This document shows positions 49,061 through 59,332 of a stretch of 64,000 nt of DNA, piece by piece; positions within the stretch are counted from its first letter, which is position 1; the number at the start of each line of letters is the position of its first letter. Below the pieces are notes generated by a model, which was not told the DNA's origin, ran no database searches, and saw nothing but the letters and a program-made list of their open reading frames with translations. The stretch is from Buchnera aphidicola (Nurudea shiraii). GTDB taxonomy: Bacteria > Pseudomonadota > Gammaproteobacteria > Enterobacterales > Enterobacteriaceae. The position numbers and the translations under genes were made by a program. Location: contig CP140035.1 of the NCBI GenBank assembly GCA_039829955.1, positions 543,771-607,770 of the forward strand, given 5' to 3'.

Positions 49061-50320
49061 TTATGATCGTTTCATCATATCAAAAAATTCACTATTTGTC
49101 TTAGTCATTGCTAATTTATTTATCAAAAACTCCATAGCATCAATTTCTCCCATAGGATGAATAATTTTTCTTAAAATCCACATTTTTTTAAGTTCATCCG
49201 GTTGTGTTAATAATTCTTCTTTTCTTGTTCCTGATCGATTATAATCAATAGCTGGAAAAACACGCTTTTCTGCTATTTTTCTTGAAAGAGGTAATTCCAT
49301 ATTTCCAGTACCCTTAAATTCTTCATAAATCACCTCATCCATTTTTGAACCTGTATCAATTAACGCTGTAGCTATAATAGTCAAACTACCCCCTTCTTCT
49401 ACATTTCGAGCTGCTCCAAAAAATCGCTTCGGACGATGTAAAGCATTTGCGTCTACTCCACCTGTTAAAACTTTTCCAGATGCAGGAACTACAGTATTAT
49501 AAGCTCTTGCCAATCTTGTAATAGAATCTAATAATATTATAACATCTTTCTTATGTTCAACTAATCTTTTTGCTTTCTCTATGACCATCTCTGCCACTTG
49601 AACATGTCTAGAAGCTGGTTCATCAAACGTAGATGCTACTACTTCTCCTTTAACTAATCTACACATTTCAGTTACTTCTTCTGGTCTTTCATCTATAAGC
49701 AAAACCATTAATACACAATCAGGGTGGTTGTAAGCAATACTCTGTGCTATATTTTGTAAAAGCATTGTTTTACCTGCTTTTGGAGGGGCTACAATTAAAC
49801 CTCTTTGTCCTCTTCCTATAGGAGATGCTAAATCTAATACACGAGCTGTTAAATCTTCAGTAGAACCATTTCCTCTTTCCATTCTTAAACGAGAATTAGC
49901 ATGTAAAGGAGTTAAATTTTCAAACAAAATTTTACCTCTAGCATTTTCTGGTTTTTCATAATTTACTTCATTAACTTTTAACAATGCAAAATATCTCTCC
50001 CCCTCTTTTGGAGGACGTATTTTTCCAGAAATAGTATCACCAGTCCTTAAATTAAACCTTCGAATTTGACTAGGAGATACATAAATGTCGTCAGGACCAG
50101 CTAAATATGAACTGTCAGAAGAGCGTAAAAAACCAAATCCATCTTGTAAAATTTCTAATACACCGTCTCCAAATATATCTTCTCCACTTTTTGCGTGTTG
50201 CTTTAATATGGAAAAAATAATATCTTGCTTTCTCATACGTGCTAAATTTTCCAATCCCGCATTATCACCAAGAATAATTAATTCAGAAACTGGTATATTT
50301 TTTAATGCAGTAAGATTCAT
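49061..50320 (-). CDS. rho: Transcription termination factor Rho
   Basis: Rho is the hexameric RNA helicase that ends transcription. The 419 residues equal the E. coli length. The N-terminal RNA-binding domain includes EILQDGFGFLRS and YVSPSQIRRFNLRTGD. Walker A APPKAGKT lies near 178-185, Walker B in VLLIDERPEEVTEM, and the Q and R loops follow. Rho is among the best-conserved proteins here. trxA lies upstream as in E. coli. The kept rho may matter where intrinsic terminators are rare. Confidence 0.97.
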   Translation of the reverse strand: MNLTALKNIPVSELIILGDNAGLENLARMRKQDIIFSILKQHAKSGEDIFGDGVLEILQDGFGFLRSSDSSYLAGPDDIYVSPSQIRRFNLRTGDTISGKIRPPKEGERYFALLKVNEVNYEKPENARGKILFENLTPLHANSRLRMERGNGSTEDLTARVLDLASPIGRGQRGLIVAPPKAGKTMLLQNIAQSIAYNHPDCVLMVLLIDERPEEVTEMCRLVKGEVVASTFDEPASRHVQVAEMVIEKAKRLVEHKKDVIILLDSITRLARAYNTVVPASGKVLTGGVDANALHRPKRFFGAARNVEEGGSLTIIATALIDTGSKMDEVIYEEFKGTGNMELPLSRKIAEKRVFPAIDYNRSGTRKEELLTQPDELKKMWILRKIIHPMGEIDAMEFLINKLAMTKTNSEFFDMMKRS

Positions 50321-50445
50321 AATGATAGGTTCTTAGTAAAATCAGAATCGATTTCGAAATGATATTTGACATATTAAATAAAATGGTTATAACACTTTAT
50401 TAGAAATTAAATAATTTTATATAATGTTTTAAAATTTTAAGAAAC

Positions 50446-50476
50446 ATTTAATACTACCACAAAGGCAGTATTAAAT
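50446..50476 (-). terminator. Hairpin after trxA
   Basis: On the minus strand a 13-bp stem (50446-50458 with 50464-50476, one G-U pair, loop of 5) lies 50 bases after the trxA stop and before rho. U-rich sequence follows on that strand. It probably ends trxA transcripts, leaving rho with its own promoter. Confidence 0.5.
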
Positions 50477-50525
50477 CTATAATTTTAAAAAATAATCATT
50501 TAAAATAACAATATGATTATTAATT

Positions 50526-50855
50526 TTATTTCAAATAAATATCTAAAAAATTTTTTAATTGATATTTAGATAAAGCACCAATTTTAGTAGATATCACTTC
50601 TCCCTTGTTAAATAATAATAACGTAGGAATACTTTTAACAGAATATTTTGACGCAATGCTAGGATAAGAATCAATATTGATTTTTGAAACTAACAAACGA
50701 TCACTATATTCTTTAGAAATTTCTTCTAAAATAGGAATTAATAGTTTACATGGATTACACCAATCAGCCCAAAAATCAACTAATACAAAACGATCAGAAT
50801 TGAAAACTTGTTCATGAAAATTTTCTTTAGTTAAATTAATTATATTTTCTTGCAT
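50526..50855 (-). CDS. trxA: Thioredoxin 1 with a CNPC active site
   Basis: Thioredoxin reduces protein disulfides and serves ribonucleotide reductase. The ATG at 50855 is chosen: it gives 109 residues, the E. coli length, and has AAGG 6 bases upstream; an ATG at 50870 would add MLRLD. The core FVLVDFWADWC matches, with the cis-Pro in KSIPTLLLF and GALSKYQLKNFLD at the end. The redox motif is C33-N-P-C36 instead of the usual CGPC. The residue between the cysteines sets redox potential in this fold, so properties may differ; a shared Buchnera trait is possible. Confidence 0.95.
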   Translation of the reverse strand: MQENIINLTKENFHEQVFNSDRFVLVDFWADWCNPCKLLIPILEEISKEYSDRLLVSKINIDSYPSIASKYSVKSIPTLLLFNKGEVISTKIGALSKYQLKNFLDIYLK

Positions 50856-51019
50856 ATCTAACCTTAACAAAACTTAATAAATATAATTTATATAAATAAA
50901 TTATATAGCTAAAATAGTATACTATTAAATATGACTACTAATATATAAATATTAATAAATATATTTAAAATTGCTATGTAAATTTTTATGTAAAATATGT
51001 TTTTCAGTTATAATAAAAT

Positions 51020-52939
51020 TTAAATATCTTTTGTATACCATAGAACATCGCCTTGAGGTAATTCTAACAAAAATCGACTAGGTTTAGTATTCGTTACTGT
51101 TCCATACTGAGTACGAACTCTAGAATAACTCAAACAGAGTTCTTTTTTTGCTCTAGTTATTCCTACATAAGTTAATCGTCTTTCTTCATCTATATTGTCA
51201 CTTATAGAAGTATAATGCGGCAAAATACCTTCTTCCATGCCTATTATAAATACATACGAAAATTCTAATCCTTTAGAAGCATGTAATGTCATTAATTGAA
51301 CTTTATCTTCTTCAATAATGTCGGAATCATATAATTCATTTTCAAGAATAAATTGATTAATTATTTCAAACAAAGATTTATCAGTATTATTAAAATTATA
51401 TATTAATCTAGAAATACAATTTAAAAGCATACGTATATTTTTTATAATTAATTGATATAATTTTACATCTTTAACAGTTTTCAATAACCATTTATCATAT
51501 TTTATATCAAACATGAAAGTGTTTAATGTTTCTAGAGGATTAATAAAAATATTTTTCTTTAATTTTTCAATTAACGTTACAAAATTTTTTAATGCATGTA
51601 TACTACGGACGGTCAAAACATCTTTTAATATAATATCACTGCTAGAACAAAATAAACTTTTTTGTTTTGCTTTACTCCATTCTTTCAGTCTATTTAATGT
51701 AATATTTCCTATTCCTCGTGGAGGAAAATTAATTATTTTTAAAAAAGCAATGTCATTATTAGGATTAAGTATTAATTTTAAATAAGCTAATAAAACTTTA
51801 ATTTCAGGACGAGAAAAAAAAGATGAATTAGAAATGACACGATATGGAATTTGTGCATTTATAAAATTTTTTTCAAATATTTTTACTTGGCTATTATTTC
51901 GGTATAATATGGCATAATCTTGATATTGAGTTATATTTAAAGATTTATGAAGCAAAATTTTTTTAGATATTAATTCAGATTCTTCTTCATTATTTTTGGC
52001 AGATATTATATTAATAATGGGTCCATATTCTAAATTAGAAAATAACTTTTTTTTAAAAAAATGATAATTATTGTTTATTAAAAAATTAGCTACCTTCAAA
52101 ATTCTTCCTGAAGAACGATAATTATGTTCCAATTTTATCACATGTAATTCAGGATAATCTAATTTTAGTAATGAAAAATTTTTTAATCTAGCTCCTCTCC
52201 ATGAATAAATAGATTGATCATCATCTCCAACTAAAGTAAAGTTAGAATGATATTGACTTAATAACTTTATTAATTCATATTGAACAGTATTAGTATCTTG
52301 ATATTCATCGACTAATAAATATTTTATTTTTTTTCCCCATTTTAATCTTAACTTATTATTTTGTTGTAATAGTAATGTAGGTAAAAAAACTAAATCATCT
52401 AAATCTAATACATTTCGTGATTTAAGATACGATTCATATAACTCATAATAATAAGCACACAATTTTTCTAAAGTGGATTTAGAACGCATTTGTGCATTTC
52501 GAAAATCAACTAATGTATTTTTCCAATTGGAGATAATTTTACAAAACGCTTTAAGAAATATTTTATCTTTTTTTTTTATAATACTACTTAAAACAGCTAT
52601 TCGATCTTTATCATCAAAAATTGAAAAATTAGATTGAACACGAAAATAATTTAATTCAGATTTAATAATTTTTAATCCTAACATATGAAAAGTAGAAATA
52701 GTAATTTTCTTAGAAATTTTAGGAGATAACTTTCGAGAAATTCTATTTTTCATCTCATTTGCAGCTTTATTAGTAAAAGTAATAGAAACAATATTATTTG
52801 GGTTAACATTACATTTACTAATCAAATAAATAATTTTATTTATAATTACTTGTGTTTTTCCTGATCCTGCTCCCGCTAAAATTAAACATGGTCCAGAAAT
52901 ATAATGAATAGCTTTATTTTGATTAATATTTAAATCCAT
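51020..52939 (-). CDS. rep: ATP-dependent DNA helicase Rep
   Basis: Rep is a 3'-5' SF1 helicase that clears proteins ahead of the replication fork. The 639 residues (E. coli 673) show the family order: NQNKAIHYISGPCLILAGAG with GSGKT (25-29), ISTFHMLGLKIIK, DEYQDTN, VGDDDQSIYSWRGA, LEHNYRSSGRIL and TLHASKGLEFSYVFIIGMEEG (in parts) near the C-terminus, then EERRLTYVGITRAKKEL. The C-terminal tail that binds DnaB in E. coli is shortened. Between trxA and ilvC, all on the minus strand. Confidence 0.95.
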   Translation of the reverse strand: MDLNINQNKAIHYISGPCLILAGAGSGKTQVIINKIIYLISKCNVNPNNIVSITFTNKAANEMKNRISRKLSPKISKKITISTFHMLGLKIIKSELNYFRVQSNFSIFDDKDRIAVLSSIIKKKDKIFLKAFCKIISNWKNTLVDFRNAQMRSKSTLEKLCAYYYELYESYLKSRNVLDLDDLVFLPTLLLQQNNKLRLKWGKKIKYLLVDEYQDTNTVQYELIKLLSQYHSNFTLVGDDDQSIYSWRGARLKNFSLLKLDYPELHVIKLEHNYRSSGRILKVANFLINNNYHFFKKKLFSNLEYGPIINIISAKNNEEESELISKKILLHKSLNITQYQDYAILYRNNSQVKIFEKNFINAQIPYRVISNSSFFSRPEIKVLLAYLKLILNPNNDIAFLKIINFPPRGIGNITLNRLKEWSKAKQKSLFCSSSDIILKDVLTVRSIHALKNFVTLIEKLKKNIFINPLETLNTFMFDIKYDKWLLKTVKDVKLYQLIIKNIRMLLNCISRLIYNFNNTDKSLFEIINQFILENELYDSDIIEEDKVQLMTLHASKGLEFSYVFIIGMEEGILPHYTSISDNIDEERRLTYVGITRAKKELCLSYSRVRTQYGTVTNTKPSRFLLELPQGDVLWYTKDI

Positions 52940-53038
52940 AATAATATTTATAACAAATAGTATTTTAAATAATTAAAATTTTATAAAATAACCATAAAAT
53001 TTTAAATTTCTAATAAAATTTTAAAAACTTCAATATTC

Positions 53039-54511
53039 TTATTTGAAATTAATAGGTTTCATATTTTTCATATATTTTCTTAATTTTCTTCCAATAATTT
53101 CTATAGAATGATTTCTAATCTTATAATTAGTTTGACTTAAAATTGTATTATCTATTTTTATGTCAGGGATTTTACTACCTAAATCGCCCGGTTTTAATGT
53201 ATACATAAATTTTTCAAGCAGAGGTATAGCAGACTGTGAAAAGAGATAACTCCCATACTCAGCAGTATCTGATATAACTAAATTCATTTCATATAAACGT
53301 TTTCGAGCAATAGTATTAGCTATCAAAGGTAATTCATGTAAAGATTCATAATATGCAGATTCTTCTCTTATTCCAGTTTCAACCATAATTTCAAATGATA
53401 ATTCAATACCACATTTTAATATAGCAATCATCAGCAATCCATTTTCAAAATATTCTTGATCTGATATCACTTGGTTATAACTTCCACATTGTTCAAAACT
53501 GGTATTTTTGGTGTTTAATCTCCATGCTTTCAACTTTCTATCGTCATCTTTCCAGTCATCAATCATATTTTTAGAAAATTCACCTGAAATAATGTCATCC
53601 ATATGCTTTCTAAATAATGGTGAAAAAATTTTTTTTAACTTATCAGAAAGTTTACAGACTCTTATTTTAGCAGTATTAGATAATCTATCTAACATTAATG
53701 TGATTCCACCATGTTTTAAAGATTCTGAAATTACTTCCCAACCAGATTGAATAAGTTTCCCTGCATAATTTTCATTATGTCCTTGACGAACTAATTGTTC
53801 ATAACACACTAAAGAAGCAGAATACAACATTCCACATAAAATCGTTTGTTCCCCCATCAAATCTGATTTTACTTCTGCAATAAAAGAAGAATATAAAATT
53901 CCAGCGTGATGACTTCCAATTGAAATAGCCCAAGATTTAGCTATTTCTAATCCAATTTTATTCGGATCATTTTTAGAATGTACAGCAATTAAAGCAGGAA
54001 CACCAAAACCTCGCTTATATTCTTCTCGAACTTCTGTTCCCGGACATTTAGGAGCAACCATAACTACTGTAATATCACTTCGTATTAATTGACCTAATTC
54101 AACAATGTTAAATCCATGAGAAAAACCAAGAACAGAATTTTTTTTCATACACATTTGTAAAAATTTAACAACTTCATAATGTTGTTTATCAGGAGTTAAA
54201 TTTATAACCAAATCTGCTTTGGGAACAAGATCTTTATATGTTCCAATAAAAAAATTATTTTCAAAAGCATTAGTCCATGATTTATTTTTTTTTAAGATAG
54301 AATCTTTTCGAAGTGCATAAGAAACTTGTAAACCAGAATCACGCATATTCAATCCTTGATTCAAACCTTGAGAGCCACATCCAACGATAACGATGTTTTT
54401 TCCTTTTAAAATATTATTTTTTTCAGAAATACAACATTTTTTTATTAATTTACAAGTTTGTAAATTGATTAATTTTTGACGAAAATTCAGTGAATTAAAA
54501 TAATTTTTCAT
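53039..54511 (-). CDS. ilvC: Ketol-acid reductoisomerase (class II)
   Basis: IlvC makes the dihydroxy acids of valine and isoleucine synthesis with NADPH. The 490 residues (E. coli 491) carry the Rossmann motif VIVGCGSQGLNQG, SYALRKDSI, VVMVAPKCPGTEVREEY and the duplicated C-terminal helical domain typical of the long class II form, with EVKSDLMGEQTILCGM. It lies 98 bases downstream of ilvD on the same strand. Confidence 0.97.
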   Translation of the reverse strand: MKNYFNSLNFRQKLINLQTCKLIKKCCISEKNNILKGKNIVIVGCGSQGLNQGLNMRDSGLQVSYALRKDSILKKNKSWTNAFENNFFIGTYKDLVPKADLVINLTPDKQHYEVVKFLQMCMKKNSVLGFSHGFNIVELGQLIRSDITVVMVAPKCPGTEVREEYKRGFGVPALIAVHSKNDPNKIGLEIAKSWAISIGSHHAGILYSSFIAEVKSDLMGEQTILCGMLYSASLVCYEQLVRQGHNENYAGKLIQSGWEVISESLKHGGITLMLDRLSNTAKIRVCKLSDKLKKIFSPLFRKHMDDIISGEFSKNMIDDWKDDDRKLKAWRLNTKNTSFEQCGSYNQVISDQEYFENGLLMIAILKCGIELSFEIMVETGIREESAYYESLHELPLIANTIARKRLYEMNLVISDTAEYGSYLFSQSAIPLLEKFMYTLKPGDLGSKIPDIKIDNTILSQTNYKIRNHSIEIIGRKLRKYMKNMKPINFK

Positions 54512-54609
54512 AAAATCTCAATAATTTAATATAATTAAAAAAATAAATACACTTTAAAAAGCAAAAATTTAAATCAAATCATTAACAATTTGAACATTCT
54601 ATATTAAAA

Positions 54610-56445
54610 TTATATTTTTCTAATAGCACCCTGATCAGCACTAGTAGCAAAAAATGCATATATTTTTAAAGAAGAGGATACAACACGTTTTCTACATGTA
54701 GGAGTATATGAATTTCTTCCTCTTTTTTGTTCATTATTAATTCTTTTTGACAATTCATATGAACTAACATCTAAATGTATAATGCGATCAGGAATATTTA
54801 TATTTATAAAATCATTATTTTTAACTAAAGCAATAATACCTAAATTAGCTGCTTCAGGAGAAACATGTCCAATAGATAAACCAGAAGTACCACCAGAAAA
54901 CCGACCATCAGTTACTAAAGCACAATGTTTATCTAATCCCATTGATTTTAAATAAGTAGTAGGATACAACATTTCTTGCATTCCAGGACCTCCTTTAGGT
55001 CCTTCATATCGAATTACAATAACATGACCTTTTTTGACTTTTCCACTTAGAATTGCTTTTACCGAATCTTCTTGACTTTCGAAAACTATTGCTTGTCCTC
55101 TAAATATTAAATTATTTTTGTCAACTCCAGCAGTTTTAACAACACAACCATTTTTAGCAAGGTTTCCATATAATACAGCTAAACCACCATCAGTACTAAA
55201 TGCGAATTTATAAGATCTAATACATCCATGTTCACGATCTGTATCTAATTTTTTCCATCTATGTTTTTGGCTAAAAGGTTGTATTGTTCTCTTTCCTAAT
55301 GGTCCTGCACGAAACATTTTACGAACTTCTTTATTTTTTGTTTGTAAAATATCATACTCATTTAACATAGATTCTAAATCTAATCCAAGAATATTATATG
55401 TATTTTTATTTAGTAAATGAATGCGATTTAATTCTGAGAGTAAACCCATTACCCCTCCCGCACGATGAAAATCTTCCATATAATATTCAGAACTATTAGG
55501 GGCTATCTTACACAAATTTGGTATTGTTTTAGATAAAATATCAATATCTAACATCTTAAAGTTAATCGCACCTTCTTGAGCAATTGCCAATAAATGTAAA
55601 ATAGTATTTGTTGATCCTCCCATAGAAATATCTAGAGACATAGCATTTAAAAAAGCTTCTCTCGAAGCAATATTCCGAGGTAATATATTTATATTATTAT
55701 TTTTATAATAATCTTGAGTAATTTTAACTATTAACTTTCCAGATTGAATAAATAAATTTTTTCTATCTAAATGAGTAGCTAACAATGTTCCATTTCCAGG
55801 TAATGATAATCCTAATGCTTCAGTAAGACAATTCATAGAATTAGCAGTAAATAAACCAGAACAAGAACCACAAGTAGGACAAGCAGAATTTTCAATATCA
55901 TGTATTATAGTTTCAGAATATTCAGAATTAGCACTATATACAATTGCATCAACTAAATTTATCTTTTTTATTTTTTCTTCTATAGAAATCTTTCCTGATT
56001 CCATAGGTCCACCAGAAACAAATACACATGGAATATTTAAACGTAAAGCTGCCATTAACATACCTGGTGTGATTTTATCACAATTAGAAATACAAATCAT
56101 AGCATCTACACAGTGCGCATTAATCATGTATTCTACAGAATCTGCTATTAATTCACGAGATGGAAGAGAATATAACATTCCAGAATGTCCCATAGCAATT
56201 CCATCATCTATAGCAATAGTATTAAATTCTTTAGCTACACCACCTTCCGATTGAATTACGTTAGATACCAATTTCCCTAATTCTCGTAAATGAATATGAC
56301 CAGGTACAAATTCGGTGAAAGAATTAACAACAGCAATAATTGGTTTTTTAAAATCTAAATCTGTCATTCCTGTAGCTTTCCACAATGATCTTGCTCCTGC
56401 CATATTTCGTCCCTGAGTAGTCGTTGAAGAACGATATCGTGGCAT
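54610..56445 (-). CDS. ilvD: Dihydroxy-acid dehydratase
   Basis: IlvD dehydrates dihydroxy acids to 2-oxo acids, giving 2-oxoisovalerate for valine and, through LeuA, leucine. The 611 residues (E. coli 616) have the Fe-S cluster cysteines in SNCDKITPGML and CPTCGSCSGLFTANSMN. MGGSTNTILHLLA and GMQEMLYPTTYLKS are conserved. AAGGAAAAA lies just before the ATG. It connects with leuABCD and depends on the isc system. Confidence 0.97.
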   Translation of the reverse strand: MPRYRSSTTTQGRNMAGARSLWKATGMTDLDFKKPIIAVVNSFTEFVPGHIHLRELGKLVSNVIQSEGGVAKEFNTIAIDDGIAMGHSGMLYSLPSRELIADSVEYMINAHCVDAMICISNCDKITPGMLMAALRLNIPCVFVSGGPMESGKISIEEKIKKINLVDAIVYSANSEYSETIIHDIENSACPTCGSCSGLFTANSMNCLTEALGLSLPGNGTLLATHLDRKNLFIQSGKLIVKITQDYYKNNNINILPRNIASREAFLNAMSLDISMGGSTNTILHLLAIAQEGAINFKMLDIDILSKTIPNLCKIAPNSSEYYMEDFHRAGGVMGLLSELNRIHLLNKNTYNILGLDLESMLNEYDILQTKNKEVRKMFRAGPLGKRTIQPFSQKHRWKKLDTDREHGCIRSYKFAFSTDGGLAVLYGNLAKNGCVVKTAGVDKNNLIFRGQAIVFESQEDSVKAILSGKVKKGHVIVIRYEGPKGGPGMQEMLYPTTYLKSMGLDKHCALVTDGRFSGGTSGLSIGHVSPEAANLGIIALVKNNDFININIPDRIIHLDVSSYELSKRINNEQKRGRNSYTPTCRKRVVSSSLKIYAFFATSADQGAIRKI

Positions 56446-56723
56446 AATTTTTCCTTAAACGATTTTTTTACAAAAGAAATAAAATTATTATTTTAAATTC
56501 TATAATTTTTATAAAAATGTATTTGTTGAAAAGAAAGGGATTCTATATAGAAATTAAAAATCAAATATTTTTAAAGATAATGTATTAGTATTATTAAAAT
56601 GTACTTTATAAACGTTATTATTTAAAACAAAACTAAATGTTATAATTAATTTAATCTATTAAAAATATTACAATTAGAATTACAAAAATTTAAAAATCAT
56701 TGAAAATAACATTATATAATTTT

Positions 56724-56796
56724 CAGGGGTGAAGGGAGTCGAACCCCTAACATTCGGTTTTGGAGACCGATGCTCTACCATTTGAACTACACCCCC
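56724..56796 (-). tRNA. tRNA-Trp (anticodon CCA)
   Basis: A 73-nt cloverleaf: acceptor GGGGGTG/CACCCCT (first pair G-U), anticodon loop CTCCAAA, T loop TTCGACT, discriminator G, matching E. coli trpT. CCA tail is not encoded. Confidence 0.95.
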
Positions 56797-57065
56797 AATT
56801 TAGATATTAAAATTAATTAATACAATTTAAAAAAATTATATCTTCAGTATACTAAGAAATATTAATCAAGTCCATAATATCTTCTATTTATAAATTAATA
56901 TTTATTTTTGTTAATATATTTAAAATAATTATTTCGACATAATTTATATTAAAAACAATTTACTTTTAAATATTTTATTTTTCATAATACAACTTAATTT
57001 GAAAATTAATTACTAAAAAGAACTAAAAACTTATTTTGAAATTGCAACCATATAGGTAATATGTA

Positions 57066-58280
57066 ATGAAAATTCCTATTTATTTAGATTATGCTGCAAC
57101 CACACCTGTCAATAAAAAAGTAATGGAAAAAATGACAAAATTTTTAACATTAGAAGGCACGTTTGGAAATCCTGCTTCTCGTTCACATCAATTTGGATGG
57201 AAAGCAGAAGAAGCAGTTGATATTGCAAGAAATCAAATTTCTGAGTTAATCAACGCTGATTCTCGAGAAATAATCTTTACATCAGGTGCTACTGAATCTA
57301 ATAATTTAGCAATTAAAGGAGTTTCTGATTTTTACAAAAGAAAAGGAAATCATATAATTACAAGTAAAACAGAACACAAAGCTGTTTTGGATACTTGTAA
57401 ATATTTAGAAAATAAAGGTTTTCGGGTAACATATCTTAATCCATTAAAAAATGGAATAATTGATTTAAAAGATATTATAAAAAATATTTGCAAAGAAACA
57501 ATACTTGTTTCTATCATGCATGTAAATAATGAAACTGGAATAATACAAGATATAAAAAATATTTCTAAAATCTGTAATAAATACGGAATTTTATTTCATG
57601 TTGATGCTGCACAAAGTATAGGAAAATTACATATTGATTTAAAAAAAACAAAAATAGATTTAATGTCATTTTCCGCACATAAAATATATGGACCTAAAGG
57701 GATTGGAGCTCTATACGTTCGACGAAAACCTCGCGTTAGATTATCTTCACAAATACATGGAGGAGGGCATGAAAGAGGTATGAGATCAGGTACTTTACCA
57801 GTACATCAAATTGTAGGGATGGGTGAAGCATATCGTCTTGCTAAAAAAAATATTAATACCGACTATGTATATATAACTAATCTTCGTAATCGTTTGTGGG
57901 ATGGTCTTAAAAAAATTGAAGAAATACATTTAAATAGTAACTTTAAATTTGGAATACCTCACATCTTAAATATAAGTTTTAATTACGTAGAAGGTGAATC
58001 TTTGATTATGGCGTTAAAAGAGATAGCTATATCATCAGGTTCAGCATGTACTTCAGAAAGTTTAGAACCATCATATGTACTTCGAGCTTTAGGTTTAAAA
58101 GATGAATTAGCTCATAGCTCTATTCGCTTTTCAATAGGTCGTTATACTACTATTTCAGAAATAAATTATACTATTGAATTAGTACATAAAGCGATCGATC
58201 GACTAAGAAATTTATCACCTCTTTGGGAAATGTTTAAATCTGGAATAAATTTAGATACTGTAAATTGGACTTATGATTAA
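57066..58280 (+). CDS. iscS: Cysteine desulfurase IscS
   Basis: IscS takes sulfur from cysteine for Fe-S clusters and tRNA thiolation. The 404 residues equal E. coli. They include IYLDYAATTPV, HIITSKTEHKAVLDTC, the PLP lysine in SFSAHKIYGPKG (near 206), and the mobile-loop Cys in SSGSACTSESLEPSYVL (near 328). The ATG at 57066 is preceded by GGTAATATGTA, a weak ribosome site. iscR, first in the E. coli operon, is absent, so iron-sulfur feedback on this operon is probably lost. Confidence 0.97.
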   Translation: MKIPIYLDYAATTPVNKKVMEKMTKFLTLEGTFGNPASRSHQFGWKAEEAVDIARNQISELINADSREIIFTSGATESNNLAIKGVSDFYKRKGNHIITSKTEHKAVLDTCKYLENKGFRVTYLNPLKNGIIDLKDIIKNICKETILVSIMHVNNETGIIQDIKNISKICNKYGILFHVDAAQSIGKLHIDLKKTKIDLMSFSAHKIYGPKGIGALYVRRKPRVRLSSQIHGGGHERGMRSGTLPVHQIVGMGEAYRLAKKNINTDYVYITNLRNRLWDGLKKIEEIHLNSNFKFGIPHILNISFNYVEGESLIMALKEIAISSGSACTSESLEPSYVLRALGLKDELAHSSIRFSIGRYTTISEINYTIELVHKAIDRLRNLSPLWEMFKSGINLDTVNWTYD

Positions 58281-58299
58281 CATATGTAAAGGAAAAAAA

Positions 58300-58686
58300 A
58301 TGGCTTATAGTAAAAAAGTATTAGATCATTATGAAAATCCGAGAAACGTAGGTTCATTTTCAAATTTAGATTCTAACATCGGAAGTGGTTTAGTAGGTGC
58401 TCCAGCATGTGGAGATGTAATGAAATTGCAAATAAAAGTAGACGATGATGAAATCATCAAAGATGCATGTTTTAAAACTTATGGATGTGGATCAGCTATA
58501 GCTTCTAGCTCTTTAATTACAGAATGGATTATAGGAAAATCCTTATCAGAAGCTGAAAAAATTAAAAACGTTAGCATAGCAGAAGAATTAGATTTACCTC
58601 CAGTAAAAATACATTGTTCCATTTTAGCTGAAGATGCTGTTAAAGCAGCTATTTCAGATTACAGAAACAAAAATAAGGATAAATAA
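58300..58686 (+). CDS. iscU: Fe-S cluster scaffold IscU
   Basis: IscU is the scaffold on which new [2Fe-2S] clusters form. The ATG at 58300 (AAAGGA upstream at 58288) yields 128 residues, the E. coli length, starting MAYSKKVLDHYENPRNVGSF. Ligand cysteines lie in GAPACGDVM, TYGCGSAIASSS and VKIHCSILAED. The HscA recognition motif LPPVK is intact. The frame is open back into iscS at 58273, but those extra residues are not in the family. It begins 19 bases after iscS. Confidence 0.97.
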   Translation: MAYSKKVLDHYENPRNVGSFSNLDSNIGSGLVGAPACGDVMKLQIKVDDDEIIKDACFKTYGCGSAIASSSLITEWIIGKSLSEAEKIKNVSIAEELDLPPVKIHCSILAEDAVKAAISDYRNKNKDK

Positions 58687-58721
58687 AATTGTTATAATGC
58701 TTTAAAAATTTAAAATAACTA

Positions 58722-58753
58722 GCATGTTGGAAGCTAACTGTTTCAACATGCTT
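58722..58753 (+). terminator. Hairpin between iscU and hscB
   Basis: AGCATGTTGGAA (58722-58733) pairs with TTTCAACATGCT (58742-58753), a 12-bp stem with one G-U pair and an 8-base loop. No U run follows, so it is a weak terminator at best. It may instead protect the upstream iscSU message or partly reduce hscBA-fdx expression. iscA, which occupies this place in E. coli, is missing. Confidence 0.45.
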
Positions 58754-58800
58754 AAAATGAAACTTAAGATTGTAAAAATTTTATATAATTTGGAATATAT

Positions 58801-59313
58801 ATGAACTATTTTAAATTGTTTGATTTACCTGAATTATTCAAAATTAATATAAAAACACTTGTACTAAAATTTTACAAATTACAAAAAAAATATCATCCTG
58901 ATATTAATCATGATTTCTCTAAAATTAAAAAAAATGATTTTTTAAACATGTCGATAAATATAAATAAAGGCTATTCAATACTTAAAAGTTCGGTTAAACG
59001 TGCTAAGCATTTATTATATTTAAATTTATACGATTTTGAAAAAGAAAAACATAATATATGTAAAAAAAATTTTTTACATAAACAATTAGAGTTATATGAA
59101 AAACTTGAAATGCTAAAAAATTCTCCTGATAAAAATTTAGAGATACATCATTTTTTTAAAAAACTTAAAAGTAAAAGAAAACATCATTTATCGCATTTAG
59201 AATTAATGTTAAATATACAAGAATGGAATTTAGCAGCAATAGAATTATATAAATTTTCATTTTATAAAAAAATTATAAAAGTAATAAAAAAGTTAGAAAT
59301 ATATAAAAATTAA
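58801..59313 (+). CDS. hscB: Co-chaperone HscB
   Basis: HscB is the J-domain partner that brings IscU to HscA. The 170 residues (E. coli 171) begin MNYFKLFDLPELFKINI and hold the HPD signature in KKYHPDINHDF, followed by a helical C-terminal domain that binds IscU. hscA follows 19 bases downstream. Confidence 0.93.
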   Translation: MNYFKLFDLPELFKINIKTLVLKFYKLQKKYHPDINHDFSKIKKNDFLNMSININKGYSILKSSVKRAKHLLYLNLYDFEKEKHNICKKNFLHKQLELYEKLEMLKNSPDKNLEIHHFFKKLKSKRKHHLSHLELMLNIQEWNLAAIELYKFSFYKKIIKVIKKLEIYKN

Positions 59314-59332
59314 ATATTAATATGAGAAAAAT

